This document shows, one piece after another, positions 24,028 through 32,319 of a DNA stretch of 50,306 nt. The stretch comes from a virus. The notes beneath the pieces were generated by a model. It did no database searches and was not told where the DNA came from. It saw nothing but the letters and a program-made list of their open reading frames with translations. Every line of letters starts with the position of its first letter. Positions within the stretch are counted from its first letter, which is position 1. The stretch spans positions 1-50,306 of IMG/VR virus record IMGVR_UViG_3300042558_002832; one strand, 5' to 3'. Made by a program: the position numbers and the translations under genes.

Positions 24028-24990
24028 TTAAAGAAGTTCTCCAGCGATATCTGAAACAACGAAAAGACTTTTGATTCCTCCGGGAAACGTGATCTGTGTG
24101 CGCACCTCCGTACCGCACTTCTCACATTCTTTGAATAGTTGCTCTTTAACGCCTATTTTACACATTTCAGTTAACGCATTGAATGTTTGGTATTTTGTAG
24201 TATTCCACTGCATAAATTCAATTTCCAAATTTTTGATTTTTTGTTCATTGAATCCTCTCCAATCGGTTGTCATGTAAGGAAGGTTCTTAATAAATGAAGG
24301 ATCTAATTTCTTTCCTTCTTGCTCTTGAACTCTTCTGATGTAACGAGTTACTTCTCCCATAACACCAATTGATGGCGGAGCCATTTCAATTGTTCCTGAA
24401 GTTTTTGTAGGAATCACATACATTTTTCTTTCTTCGTTGTAGTATTTAGCTAATTGCTCTGGAATCTCGTTAGTTTCGAAAGATTGATTATTAATCAAGA
24501 TTTCGTTATCATGATTACACTCTCTACAAGGAACTGTGATTGCTAATTTATTTTCTCCGTTAGCAAAAGTAAGATCTCTAATAGTCATAATTACATGGAT
24601 ACGATCTTCCTCACGCAAATCTTTGAAAGATGCTTGTTTTCCAGGAAATCTCATCATTAAACATCCTTTAATGATTTCATTTAAAGCTTCATCTACTGAA
24701 AATGGATCTTTTTCATCGATAGTAGAGAAATGACGAATTTCTTTAACTGATGCAGCGCGGATAAAGAATCTAGCTCCCTCTGCATAGTAAAGTCCTTTAG
24801 ATGGGAAATTTGATGGCCAAATTTCATGATAACCAGGTAGTAATGCGGGTTCATCATCTCGATCAGTATATGCTGAAGCTTTACCGAGTGATGTAGGTTT
24901 AATTGGCTCTTCACTAATAGGTTGGTTTGCATGGAATTCTCTGCTTTCTAGATCTCCAGCTGCATTTTCATAGTTGTTTTCGTTACTCAT
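24028..24990 (-). CDS. Baseplate hub assembly protein, gp26-like (T4_baseplate family)
   Basis: A protein of 320 residues. LPGYHEIWPSNFPSKGLYYA followed by FFIRAASVKEIRHFST is the N-terminal pattern of T4 gp26-type baseplate proteins (P-S-x-G-x-x-Y, then x-I-R). Two cysteine pairs, CRECNH near residue 153 and CEKCGTE near residue 292, could form one zinc site, as in larger members of the family. T4 gp26 is shorter (208 residues). Its position directly upstream of the tape measure fits. It overlaps the RHH-like gene by 8 bases. Confidence 0.82.
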   Translation of the reverse strand: MSNENNYENAAGDLESREFHANQPISEEPIKPTSLGKASAYTDRDDEPALLPGYHEIWPSNFPSKGLYYAEGARFFIRAASVKEIRHFSTIDEKDPFSVDEALNEIIKGCLMMRFPGKQASFKDLREEDRIHVIMTIRDLTFANGENKLAITVPCRECNHDNEILINNQSFETNEIPEQLAKYYNEERKMYVIPTKTSGTIEMAPPSIGVMGEVTRYIRRVQEQEGKKLDPSFIKNLPYMTTDWRGFNEQKIKNLEIEFMQWNTTKYQTFNALTEMCKIGVKEQLFKECEKCGTEVRTQITFPGGIKSLFVVSDIAGELL

Positions 24991-25231
24991 TTTCTATTTT
25001 GTTTTTTTGTTCTAATGTTTTTTGAATAATTTTTTTTACGTCTTCATTAACAAACGAAGATTGTTCTCCTTCATATTCTTTTATATGACTGAGTATTAAC
25101 TCACGTACATACGAAGATACAGTCACTAACTTTCCGCTTTGTATTGCATATTGCAAAATGATATTTTTAAGTTTGTGATGGTCTGTGGATGAAAGAAGAA
25201 CCTGAATCTTTTCGTCTTTAGGTGCCTTCAT
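24983..25231 (-). CDS. Putative ribbon-helix-helix DNA-binding protein
   Basis: An 82-residue protein. KIQVLLSSTDHHKLKNIILQ followed by VTVSSYVRELILSHIKEY has the strand-helix-helix layout of Arc/MetJ-type regulators, with the second helix beginning at SSYVREL. The tail is charged and helical (KKIIQKTLEQKNKIENE). It is first in the tail-gene unit, with GATATATAG in its leader (25241-25250), and may regulate that unit. RHH folds are hard to call by eye, so the family is tentative; the gene itself is likely. Confidence 0.7.
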   Translation of the reverse strand: MKAPKDEKIQVLLSSTDHHKLKNIILQYAIQSGKLVTVSSYVRELILSHIKEYEGEQSSFVNEDVKKIIQKTLEQKNKIENE

Positions 25232-25354
25232 GATTTTTCATCTTTTTTACTATATATCTGGATTATCTGATTATTTTATTAAAAGAGTATAAAAATATGT
25301 TAATCAAAATAGTTGCCATTTAGGGATACTAATTTTTCCTAAAGTATTACCTTA

Positions 25355-25395
25355 TTAAAAGAACAATGGTTCACTAGAAATCATCTAGTGAACCA
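25355..25395 (-). terminator. Terminator hairpin after the glycosyltransferase gene
   Basis: Perfect 11-bp inverted repeat TGGTTCACTAG (25367-25377 with 25385-25395), 7-base loop, followed on the transcribed strand by TTGTTCTTTTAATAA. The T tract is weaker than in other terminators here. The rest of the 188-base gap (25232-25419) holds a possible promoter with TTTTTATACTC at about 25289 and no gene. Confidence 0.82.
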
Positions 25396-25419
25396 CAGGG
25401 ATAAAGCTTTTATTATTTA

Positions 25420-26298
25420 TTAGAATTTACCTTCGGAATTACGATACTTGGTAGTTAGTTTTGGAACATAAATCATTTGATGGTCGTTCTTCTCATCTTC
25501 AACAACTCGTTTGATTCTTTCTGTATTATCCCAATCTCCAGGAAAACATTCCTTTCTACGAGGGTCTGTTGATTTTTGTTTATCCCAAGTACGGTATTTA
25601 ATGTACTTGAGCGGTTCCATTTTCCAAGTCATAGCAGAGTGACATTGTCCTCCAAGACCTAATGTGTAATTGTTTTCTTCGATTGGAAATTTACCCTTTT
25701 CCGGAAAATACATGTAAGAACCTGCATCTCCTTTAACTCTTTTCTTTCTTGCTTGAGTTAAACAATAGATAACATCAGGGAATTGAGTATATGCTTGTGC
25801 ATGTACTTTAAGATGATCTTTTTGCCATGCATCATCATGATCCAATCGAGAAAAGTATTTAATACCATCTTTTTTCATTTGATCTATGATATGATTTGCT
25901 GCAGTATTACCGCCAGTCAAATGTGGAATAGATCCTTCATATTTGTCACGTTCTCCTGGAGTTTTCATGTTATCCATCCAATACTTGTCTTTAGGAAGAA
26001 TAGATGCAACTAGCTTTTCAATTTCAGGCCATTCATCTTGAGGATATCCATCACCCATAATGTATGCCTTCCATCCAGGAAATGATTGTTCTTTGATTGA
26101 ATTTAGACAATCAGTAAGTACCTTTTCGGTAGTCATGTGATTACCTCTTTTACCACCGTCTATTTTGTAAGTGGTTATACAAACACCAAATTTGATGTCT
26201 TTATTAGGGGTTTCGGTTAATGCAGCTTCGTTTATAGATTGTAGCTGAACGAATTTAGATTGTTCGAATAAAAAATCTTCGTATTTCAAAAATTCCAT
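25420..26298 (-). CDS. Glycosyltransferase (GT2-like) with capsid-targeting-like leader
   Basis: A protein of 292 residues. After about 33 extra N-terminal residues a GT-A domain starts with FGVCITTYKIDGG, followed by AYIMGDGYP, the DxD-type FSRLDHDDAW and a late CFPGDWDNTERIKR. The leader MEFLKYEDFLFE-QSKF has the shape of T4 capsid-targeting peptides (MKTYQEFIAE-A), with L-x-E at the expected prohead protease cut. It may be packaged into the head and injected with DNA; this is inference. A GATAAATA motif lies at 26320-26327. Confidence 0.85.
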   Translation of the reverse strand: MEFLKYEDFLFEQSKFVQLQSINEAALTETPNKDIKFGVCITTYKIDGGKRGNHMTTEKVLTDCLNSIKEQSFPGWKAYIMGDGYPQDEWPEIEKLVASILPKDKYWMDNMKTPGERDKYEGSIPHLTGGNTAANHIIDQMKKDGIKYFSRLDHDDAWQKDHLKVHAQAYTQFPDVIYCLTQARKKRVKGDAGSYMYFPEKGKFPIEENNYTLGLGGQCHSAMTWKMEPLKYIKYRTWDKQKSTDPRRKECFPGDWDNTERIKRVVEDEKNDHQMIYVPKLTTKYRNSEGKF

Positions 26299-26321
26299 TT
26301 AGGACTAGCTTATTTTGATAT

Positions 26322-26939
26322 TTATCTTACTTTTCTTGCAGGAACACCAACATAAGTTCCTGGTTCATTTATATCTTCTATGACTACTGCACCAGCACCA
26401 ACAACAACATCATTACAAATTTTGATATTTGGTAATATAGTTGCACGAGTACCTATTCTACAAGATCCACCAATTTCAGCACCTCCGAGGATTTCAGCTC
26501 CTGGCATGATTTCACAGAAATAACCAATTTTAGCATCATGATGTATTGAGGCAGATGTATTAATTAAACATCCAGCACCTATAACAGCTCCTGGTTCTAT
26601 AATTACATTAGACAAAATAAGATTTCCTGGTAGGATTTCGTTTCTAATATCTTCAAACACGTTTGCATTTTCTGATATAACCGTCATTGGAGTTCCTTCT
26701 ATTTTAATTAATTCAACAAAGAAAAATTCTCTCCATTTTGGGTCTCCTACGCATACCGCAAATGAGAATGGTTCATTTATTTCTTCTAATGAGTTTATAA
26801 CTCTATGTCCATAAAAACTTTCAGGAGCAGTTTCCGTATTATCAAAGAATACTAGGTCATCTAGTGTAGATCGGTTTTTATTTTTAAGATCTACTAACGC
26901 TTGTTTAGCAAGACCTCCAGTTCCAATAATTAATTGCAT
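26322..26939 (-). CDS. Sugar O-/N-acetyltransferase, NeuD/PglD-type left-handed beta-helix
   Basis: Acyltransferase of 205 residues. The N-terminal nucleotide-sugar-binding subdomain opens with LIIGTGGLAKQALVDL. The C-terminal two thirds are hexapeptide repeats (VIIEPGAVIGAGCLINTSAS, EIMPGAEILGGAEIGGSCRI, VVVGAGAVVIEDI) and end GVPARKVR. The catalytic histidine is probably in ASIHHDAKIG. Such enzymes acetylate amino sugars made by aminotransferases like the one at 31294. It is two bases from the topoisomerase gene. Confidence 0.92.
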   Translation of the reverse strand: MQLIIGTGGLAKQALVDLKNKNRSTLDDLVFFDNTETAPESFYGHRVINSLEEINEPFSFAVCVGDPKWREFFFVELIKIEGTPMTVISENANVFEDIRNEILPGNLILSNVIIEPGAVIGAGCLINTSASIHHDAKIGYFCEIMPGAEILGGAEIGGSCRIGTRATILPNIKICNDVVVGAGAVVIEDINEPGTYVGVPARKVR

Positions 26940-26941
26940 TT

Positions 26942-28315
26942 TTATTTAGCTATTTTTTTGCGAAGTTCTTTTAGATCATCCGTGTACATTTGTACAGGTT
27001 CTAATTTCGAGATTCTAATCGATTCTTCAGTATTTGCTTGAACTTCCTTAAGTAATTCTTCATAATTTTCTTTCGTTAACGAATGAATCGCCATTGAAAG
27101 TAGATATGAATATGTATCATTAACTTTATCGAATTTCATTTTTTCAAGATCAGTAATAATGTCATTCTTAGGTCTGTTATTGATTTTTAGCTTACCATCA
27201 ATTATTGATTTGATAAATCTAGCACGATTTGAAAGATAAATGTTTCTTTTACTTAATTCAGAAAGCAAATAATCTTTTCTTTTTTGATAGAAGCTTAATC
27301 GAAACTTAACGAAATAATTGATTAGTTCGATAACATTTTTGAAGATAATCAATTTGCCATTTTCGTCAAGACATGTTAGATTTTCAGTTTCTGCTTCAAT
27401 TAAACGAAGAGTTCCTTCAAGTTGACCCTTTTTAATTCTATCAGCTAATTCAGTTCTAGAAAACTTAACTACATAATTAATTCCTTTTGAACAATTATCA
27501 TCGTAAAATTGCACGATTCCTTTGTCCATTAATTGGTTTAACCAAGATTCGTATTTTTGATAGGTTGTACTAGGAGGCAGTTCAGTAATTTCAACAGTAT
27601 TTGTATTTTTTACTTGATGAACTCCTTTAATTACGAATGAATTTTCTGTACCTGCAACCTTTTCAACCGGACCATTAAAATCTTTCCACCAAGGAAGAGG
27701 TTCATCGAATTTCTTACCACTAAGAGATTTTAGACAAGCATCAATTAAATCAATTGGATTTCGATTAAGGATATTAGTAGCAAATCCTACTGCAATACCT
27801 GAAGATCCGTTAAGAAGAACTGTTGGAATGATAGGAAGGAAGAATTTAGGTTCAATTTCAGAACCTTCTTCATATTGAGATTCTACCAATTCAAAATCTT
27901 TATAGATCAAACGAAAGTTACCATTCAATTTTGTACTGATATATCGAGCAGCACCAGGTTCAGGAGAACGAAGAGAACCAAATTGACCAATCTCATCTAG
28001 AAGTGGCATTGAGTTCTTAAACGATTGAGCCATACCAATGATAGCTGCATTAAGAGAAGCATCACCATGATGGTAATGTGCATCAGCTGCAATTCTACCA
28101 CCAAGTTGAAATACTTTAACCGGTTTTTCAGAACCTGATTTCCATACTCGATTTGCAACATGAATGATTTTTCGTTGAGTTGGTTTGAATCCATCGATAA
28201 CCGAAGGTATTGCTCGGTTTTCAATCGTGTACATACCATAGGTTGCATATTCATCTGATAGATATGCAGTTACTTCCTTTTCAGTTGCTTTTTTAAGCGT
28301 TTCTTCCTTTATCAT
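26942..28315 (-). CDS. DNA topoisomerase II, medium subunit (gp52-like, GyrA-type)
   Basis: DNA-breaking subunit of a T4-type topoisomerase, 457 residues (T4 gp52 has 442). Seen: MYTIENRAIPSVIDGFKPTQ (GyrA N-terminal), DAHYHHGDASLNAAIIGMAQ, and the active-site tyrosine in GAARYISTKL, followed by LLNGSSGIAVGFATNI. It lacks the GyrA C-terminal wrapping domain, as T4 gp52 does. It forms one operon with the ATPase subunit and the 30-residue ORF in between. Confidence 0.95.
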   Translation of the reverse strand: MIKEETLKKATEKEVTAYLSDEYATYGMYTIENRAIPSVIDGFKPTQRKIIHVANRVWKSGSEKPVKVFQLGGRIAADAHYHHGDASLNAAIIGMAQSFKNSMPLLDEIGQFGSLRSPEPGAARYISTKLNGNFRLIYKDFELVESQYEEGSEIEPKFFLPIIPTVLLNGSSGIAVGFATNILNRNPIDLIDACLKSLSGKKFDEPLPWWKDFNGPVEKVAGTENSFVIKGVHQVKNTNTVEITELPPSTTYQKYESWLNQLMDKGIVQFYDDNCSKGINYVVKFSRTELADRIKKGQLEGTLRLIEAETENLTCLDENGKLIIFKNVIELINYFVKFRLSFYQKRKDYLLSELSKRNIYLSNRARFIKSIIDGKLKINNRPKNDIITDLEKMKFDKVNDTYSYLLSMAIHSLTKENYEELLKEVQANTEESIRISKLEPVQMYTDDLKELRKKIAK

Positions 28316-28327
28316 ATTTACGTTTGT

Positions 28328-28420
28328 TTAGAATTTACCGAACATCATATGTTCTCTACATTTTTGAACTTCTTTATTGATGAAGTCCATCCATTTCCAA
28401 AGTTGTTTTAGTTTTTTCAT
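28328..28420 (-). CDS. 30-residue ORF between the topoisomerase subunit genes
   Basis: A very short frame: MKKLKQLWKWMDFINKEVQK then CREHMMFGKF. It is supported by an ATGA overlap with the stop of the large topoisomerase gene, by the empty gap it fills, and by a basic amphipathic composition that looks like a real peptide. It could be a small topoisomerase partner. Conservation in relatives would decide. Confidence 0.5.
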   Translation of the reverse strand: MKKLKQLWKWMDFINKEVQKCREHMMFGKF

Positions 28421-30258
28421 TTTTGTAAAAGCATTTTTTTACGAGGAGCAGAATCTCCACCAAACCAAGCTTTAAGAGATTCTTTGTATAGTTTATCATT
28501 TTTAATTCTGATTAATCTAGGATTTTTTATGATTTCTTCATACTCATAATCTTCTAAAGATGCAAGTCCTTTCTTGTATTCGATTTCCCATTTTCTAGGA
28601 TCATTTTTAGTTTCCCATGTATTGTATTCGTCATTTGAATAGAAATAAAGAATTTCTTTTGATTTTTTAGCAACAACCAAAGGAGTTAGTACTTTGTAAA
28701 TTCTTCCTTGGTCAAATAACTCTGGCCAATATCTATTAAAGAAATTTATTAGCAAAGCAGCAATTGCATCACCATCAGGATCTGCATCTGTGTAAATTAG
28801 TACCTTACCATATCGAAGATTTTCCGGATCTTCTCCTAATTTCAAACCAATAGATGCCATTAAATTAATAACTTCGTCGGATTTGATTACTTCGGTATTT
28901 TTCATTTCTGATACATTAAGAAATTTACCTTTAAGAGGGAATGCTCCAAATGATTGTGCATCTCTAAATTTACGAACTGCAGATAATGCAGACATTCCTT
29001 CAAAAATTCCTAAAGTGCAATTTCCACGTTCAGTTCTTGATTTTGCATCGATTAATTTCAAAATCTTACTTGTAGAAAGAGACGAATTTAATTTTCTTAA
29101 TTGAGCTTTTTCTTCAGCATTTTTCTTTTTATCAATCCAATCTAGAATAGATGCAACAATTTCGGATGCAAATACTTGTTTGATTAGTTTATCGGAAACT
29201 GTATGAGTAGATCCAAAATCTTTAGGTTCGGTGATTAATCTTTCTTTAGTTTGAGATGAGAATGCTGGATTGATAATCGTACAATTAACAAACAACATCA
29301 TATGATTTCTAATGTCGGATGGTTTGATTTCGACTTTATGTTTTTTCTTCATTAATAAACGAATGGCATCTACAATTTGAAGCATTACGTGATTAACGTG
29401 ATTACCAGCTTCCTTAGTCTCGATTGAGTTAACATAAGAAATTGTTTGATAACCATTACTTGAAGGAGCAACCGCAATTTCCCAACGTTCAGATCTTTCG
29501 TAAAAAGGAGCATCTACATAAAGTTCAGCATATTCTTTGAAATTTCTGAATCGGATTTTTTCACCATTGAATTGAATCTTCAAATTAGTATTACACGCTG
29601 CAATTTCTACTAGACGTTTACGCATTAGATCCATATAGATTTTGGTAATTCCGGTCATTCCGAAATAAGCATAATCTGGAGTATAAGTAATTTCAGTAAA
29701 TCTTTTGTCAGATGCTTTAATTTTTGGTTCAGTTCTTTCACTCATTCCGTTAAGAAATGTCTGATCAAATTGATTTTTACCATCTGCGGTTAAAATTCTA
29801 AAAGAAGTTGAGAATATATTTGTTAGTGTAGAACCAACACCATTTGTTCCGGCTACATCGCGTTCTTCACTATCATCGAAGTTAGAACCTGCACGGAGAT
29901 TAGAAAAGATTAATTCAGGAATCCAAATGTTTTGAACATCGTGAATAACAACAGGAATACCTCCATTATCATAAATTGATACAGAACCAGTAGATTCGTT
30001 AACTTTAACGACAATAGAATCTAATTTAGGATTTCTTTTTGATTCGTCTACCGAATTTGATACGATTTCATCGAATAACTTCATAAAACCTGGTATGTAT
30101 TCAACATCAGTTTTTTCGAATTTCTTATCTTCGTTTTGAAGCCATTCAGTAGCATTATTTAATTTAATAGAACCAACATACATTCCGGGACGTAATCTAA
30201 CATGTTCAACGTCTGTGAGTACTTGATACTTAGAGGATATTGTTTTTTGTTTGCTCAT
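28417..30258 (-). CDS. DNA topoisomerase II, large subunit (gp39/gp60-like, GyrB-type)
   Basis: ATPase and Toprim subunit of 613 residues. DEIVSNSVDESKRNPK, SIYDNGGIPV and VAGTNGVGSTLTN are the GHKL ATP-binding motifs. GNCTLGIFEGMSALSAVRKF begins the Toprim part (motif EG), and VLIYTDADPDGDAIAALLIN is the DxD metal site. In T4 this function is split between gp39 (516 residues) and gp60; here it is in one chain. It is in the operon behind module D and probably works with gp52-like protein in replication and recombination. Confidence 0.95.
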   Translation of the reverse strand: MSKQKTISSKYQVLTDVEHVRLRPGMYVGSIKLNNATEWLQNEDKKFEKTDVEYIPGFMKLFDEIVSNSVDESKRNPKLDSIVVKVNESTGSVSIYDNGGIPVVIHDVQNIWIPELIFSNLRAGSNFDDSEERDVAGTNGVGSTLTNIFSTSFRILTADGKNQFDQTFLNGMSERTEPKIKASDKRFTEITYTPDYAYFGMTGITKIYMDLMRKRLVEIAACNTNLKIQFNGEKIRFRNFKEYAELYVDAPFYERSERWEIAVAPSSNGYQTISYVNSIETKEAGNHVNHVMLQIVDAIRLLMKKKHKVEIKPSDIRNHMMLFVNCTIINPAFSSQTKERLITEPKDFGSTHTVSDKLIKQVFASEIVASILDWIDKKKNAEEKAQLRKLNSSLSTSKILKLIDAKSRTERGNCTLGIFEGMSALSAVRKFRDAQSFGAFPLKGKFLNVSEMKNTEVIKSDEVINLMASIGLKLGEDPENLRYGKVLIYTDADPDGDAIAALLINFFNRYWPELFDQGRIYKVLTPLVVAKKSKEILYFYSNDEYNTWETKNDPRKWEIEYKKGLASLEDYEYEEIIKNPRLIRIKNDKLYKESLKAWFGGDSAPRKKMLLQK

Positions 30259-30284
30259 TAAAATGATTTTTAATTAATATGTAT

Positions 30285-30467
30285 TCAGTCATTTTTTGGT
30301 TTCGAAGGGATGTAATCATAGATATACGAAAGTGCCAATAAAAGACGATCTAATCTGATTTGATAGACTTGTTCTTTGGCGGTTAATCGCTTATAAGATC
30401 CGTTTCCTTTATACTCGTAATGATATTTACCTTCACTGTCCGAGTGCCAATAGTTTTCTGGAGGCAT
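30285..30467 (-). CDS. Small hypothetical protein, first gene behind module D
   Basis: A 60-residue protein: MPPENYWHSDSEGKYHYEYK, then SYKRLTAKEQVYQIRLDRLL and a tail YIYDYIPSKPKND. It is tyrosine-rich, soluble and predicted to be helical in the second half. No family is recognised. It begins about 20 bases downstream of block 2 of module D and precedes the topoisomerase gene by 26 bases, so it is an early-type gene of the replication operon. Confidence 0.72.
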   Translation of the reverse strand: MPPENYWHSDSEGKYHYEYKGNGSYKRLTAKEQVYQIRLDRLLLALSYIYDYIPSKPKND

Positions 30468-30498
30468 AGTTTTTTATTTATGTGAGTATTAAATTTAT

Positions 30499-30557
30499 AG
30501 TATAAAAATAATAAAAAAAGCCGAGATTAAAAAATCTCAGCTCATAAAGTTATTAAC
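30499..30557 (-). promoter_or_regulatory. Two-block intergenic module D (putative promoter with embedded terminator)
   Basis: Block 1 AATTGTTAATAACTTTA and block 2 TTATTTTTATACTATAAATT (extending to about 30491), 36 bases apart. The spacer is occupied by the hairpin at 30513-30542. The module separates the methyltransferase unit from the topoisomerase operon. Confidence 0.75.
30513..30542 (-). terminator. Rho-independent terminator inside module D
   Basis: Stem 30519-30528 with 30533-30542 (AGCTGAGATT on the transcribed strand; one U-G wobble), 4-base loop, followed by a run of T that continues into block 2. It ends transcription of the methyltransferase gene. Confidence 0.9.
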
Positions 30558-30568
30558 AATTTTACTTT

Positions 30569-31297
30569 TTATTTCTTCTGAATAATGAATTCATTCAAAT
30601 TTTTCAATCCAAGTTCATCATGTGCTTTAGCTGCATTTTCAAAGTTACCAATAACGTTCCATCCATCGAAAGAACCATCTCCACACATTTCATCAACCGC
30701 TTTTTTCACACCAGGGGAGTCTTTATGATCTTCATAATCATCAAAAACGATGAATCCTCCAGGCTTAACAAGTTCGTTGTAATTTTTAAAGTCCTTCTTA
30801 ACTACTCCATAAGCATGAGATCCATCAATAAATAACATATCAACACCTTCGCCAATAGCCTTTTTAACTGATTCAACCATTTTCTCATCATCAGAGAATC
30901 CAACAAATTTCTTAACTTCTTTACCTTCTTTGATGTAATTTTTGATGTTATTATCGAATTTTTCCTCTTGTTTAGGAATGGCTTTGAAAGGATCTATAGA
31001 ATAGTATTTCTTGGCATTTGGATTTTGTAACATTAAGCACATAGATCCACCGCAATAAGATCCGATTTCCATATAACTTTCAAAGGTCTCTCCGCACATT
31101 TCACCTAATGTATGTAGTACATGTATATGATGATGAAAAGTCTTACCTTCAATACTTTCAGCAATTTCTTTAACCATATCATTGCCTTTTTTATAGCTCG
31201 CGTGATTCAGAATATCTTCTTTGGTATACATTTTAGGACCTGAAGATTTCTTGGATTCGAACAACATCCAATCGTTAAAGTTCAAAATTTTTTTCAT
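30569..31297 (-). CDS. SAM-dependent methyltransferase (type 24) with capsid-targeting-like leader
   Basis: A protein of 242 residues. The methyltransferase core starts with SYMEIGSYCGGSMCLMLQNP (SAM loop), then YYSIDPF, DMLFIDGSHAYGVVKKDFKN and LVKPGGFIVFDDYED. This is typical of the type 24 group that includes macrocin- and CmcI-type sugar or antibiotic O-methyltransferases. The first 15 residues, MKKILNFNDWMLFE-S, form an extra leader ending in L-F-E like that of the glycosyltransferase at 25420, which suggests head packaging (inference). Its start overlaps the aminotransferase stop as ATGA. Confidence 0.87.
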   Translation of the reverse strand: MKKILNFNDWMLFESKKSSGPKMYTKEDILNHASYKKGNDMVKEIAESIEGKTFHHHIHVLHTLGEMCGETFESYMEIGSYCGGSMCLMLQNPNAKKYYSIDPFKAIPKQEEKFDNNIKNYIKEGKEVKKFVGFSDDEKMVESVKKAIGEGVDMLFIDGSHAYGVVKKDFKNYNELVKPGGFIVFDDYEDHKDSPGVKKAVDEMCGDGSFDGWNVIGNFENAAKAHDELGLKNLNEFIIQKK

Positions 31298-32319
31298 TTC
31301 GGAAGTTCATTTATTATTTTTTTGAGTGTAATTTCATCTAATTCTGAATGACATGGAATACAAAGTATTCTTTTATAGAGATCTTTTGCTACTCTCGTTC
31401 CTTTAAGAGGAACATAATACTTTTTAATTTCAGCAGTACTATATTGAGGAATACTAACTGGTTTGTCATAAACTACAGTAAAGCAATTAACAAAGGTATT
31501 GCTAGGATCTGCATAATTTGATAAAGTTTTAAGTCCAGCCTTCTTTATCAATTTTAGGAAAAGCGTATATAGTTTCTTGTGATGATTAACATATCCATCA
31601 AAGTTTCTTTTTACATGTTGGAATATAAAAGCGGCAGAAATATCGGACATTCTAAGATTCGATGCATTACGATTCCAAACTCCCATATCAAAGCCAAAAT
31701 TTAAAGCTTTTCTGATATCATCTTCAAATTCAACATCACATATAATAAGTCCACCTTCACCGAAACCTAAGGGCTTTGTATGATGTAAACTTACAAATGT
31801 GGCGTTTCCGCAATTCAAAGAGTTACGTCCTTTATAAAAAGTCATAGGAACCGTAGCATTATCAAATATAAGTAACTTTCCATTATCAGCAGCCCATTTC
31901 TCGTATTTCTCAATATCACTTACCAATCCAAATAGATTAGTAACTACGATACCATCTTCATTACCTTTTATCGAATTAAGATCAAAAGAAAAATCGTCTG
32001 GAGTTATATCGACTATATGAGTACCTTCAAAAGGTCCTTGAACCGAAGATGGAAAAGAATAGGCTTGAGTTGCCCATTTATGTTTCTTTCCTCTTTTTCG
32101 GTTTATACCATGACCGATAGCATGTAAAGCTGCACTTCCATTACCTGCAAGTATACAAGCTTTATTGGATTCTATTTTAAGTATCTCTCTGAAGTAATCT
32201 TCGAGTTTAGATACTAAAGGACCGAAATTAGTGTAGTGATTTCTGTCCTTAGATTGCTGCAAAAGGTCTTCCACCATCGGGAAGTCTATATCCTTTCTAT
32301 TTAACCAATTGATATACAA
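31294..32319 (-). CDS. DegT/DnrJ/EryC1-type sugar aminotransferase
   Basis: PLP-dependent nucleotide-sugar aminotransferase of about 341 residues. Seen: NHYTNFGPLVSKLEDYF, ACILAGNGSAALHAIGH, the aspartate region LIFDNATVP, and the PLP lysine in SLHHTKPLGFGEGG. It would aminate a keto sugar such as the RmlB product. The start is uncertain: the frame begins with TTG at 32319 (reading MYINWLNRKDI), there is no ATG upstream before an in-frame stop, and the next ATG (32277) would remove 14 residues. TTG is favoured by family alignment from memory. Confidence 0.9.
   Translation of the reverse strand: MYINWLNRKDIDFPMVEDLLQQSKDRNHYTNFGPLVSKLEDYFREILKIESNKACILAGNGSAALHAIGHGINRKRGKKHKWATQAYSFPSSVQGPFEGTHIVDITPDDFSFDLNSIKGNEDGIVVTNLFGLVSDIEKYEKWAADNGKLLIFDNATVPMTFYKGRNSLNCGNATFVSLHHTKPLGFGEGGLIICDVEFEDDIRKALNFGFDMGVWNRNASNLRMSDISAAFIFQHVKRNFDGYVNHHKKLYTLFLKLIKKAGLKTLSNYADPSNTFVNCFTVVYDKPVSIPQYSTAEIKKYYVPLKGTRVAKDLYKRILCIPCHSELDEITLKKIINELPK

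Noticed and set aside
23973-24125. Independent gene starting at 24125 in the chaperone-like frame
   Set aside because: It lies inside the gp26-like gene and its N-terminal residues (Arg-rich, Cys) look non-coding; only the frameshift idea would use a small part of this frame.
25289-25310. Sixth copy of the two-block module in the 25232-25419 gap
   Set aside because: It has TTTTTATACTC but no block 1 at the right distance, so it is at most a related promoter.
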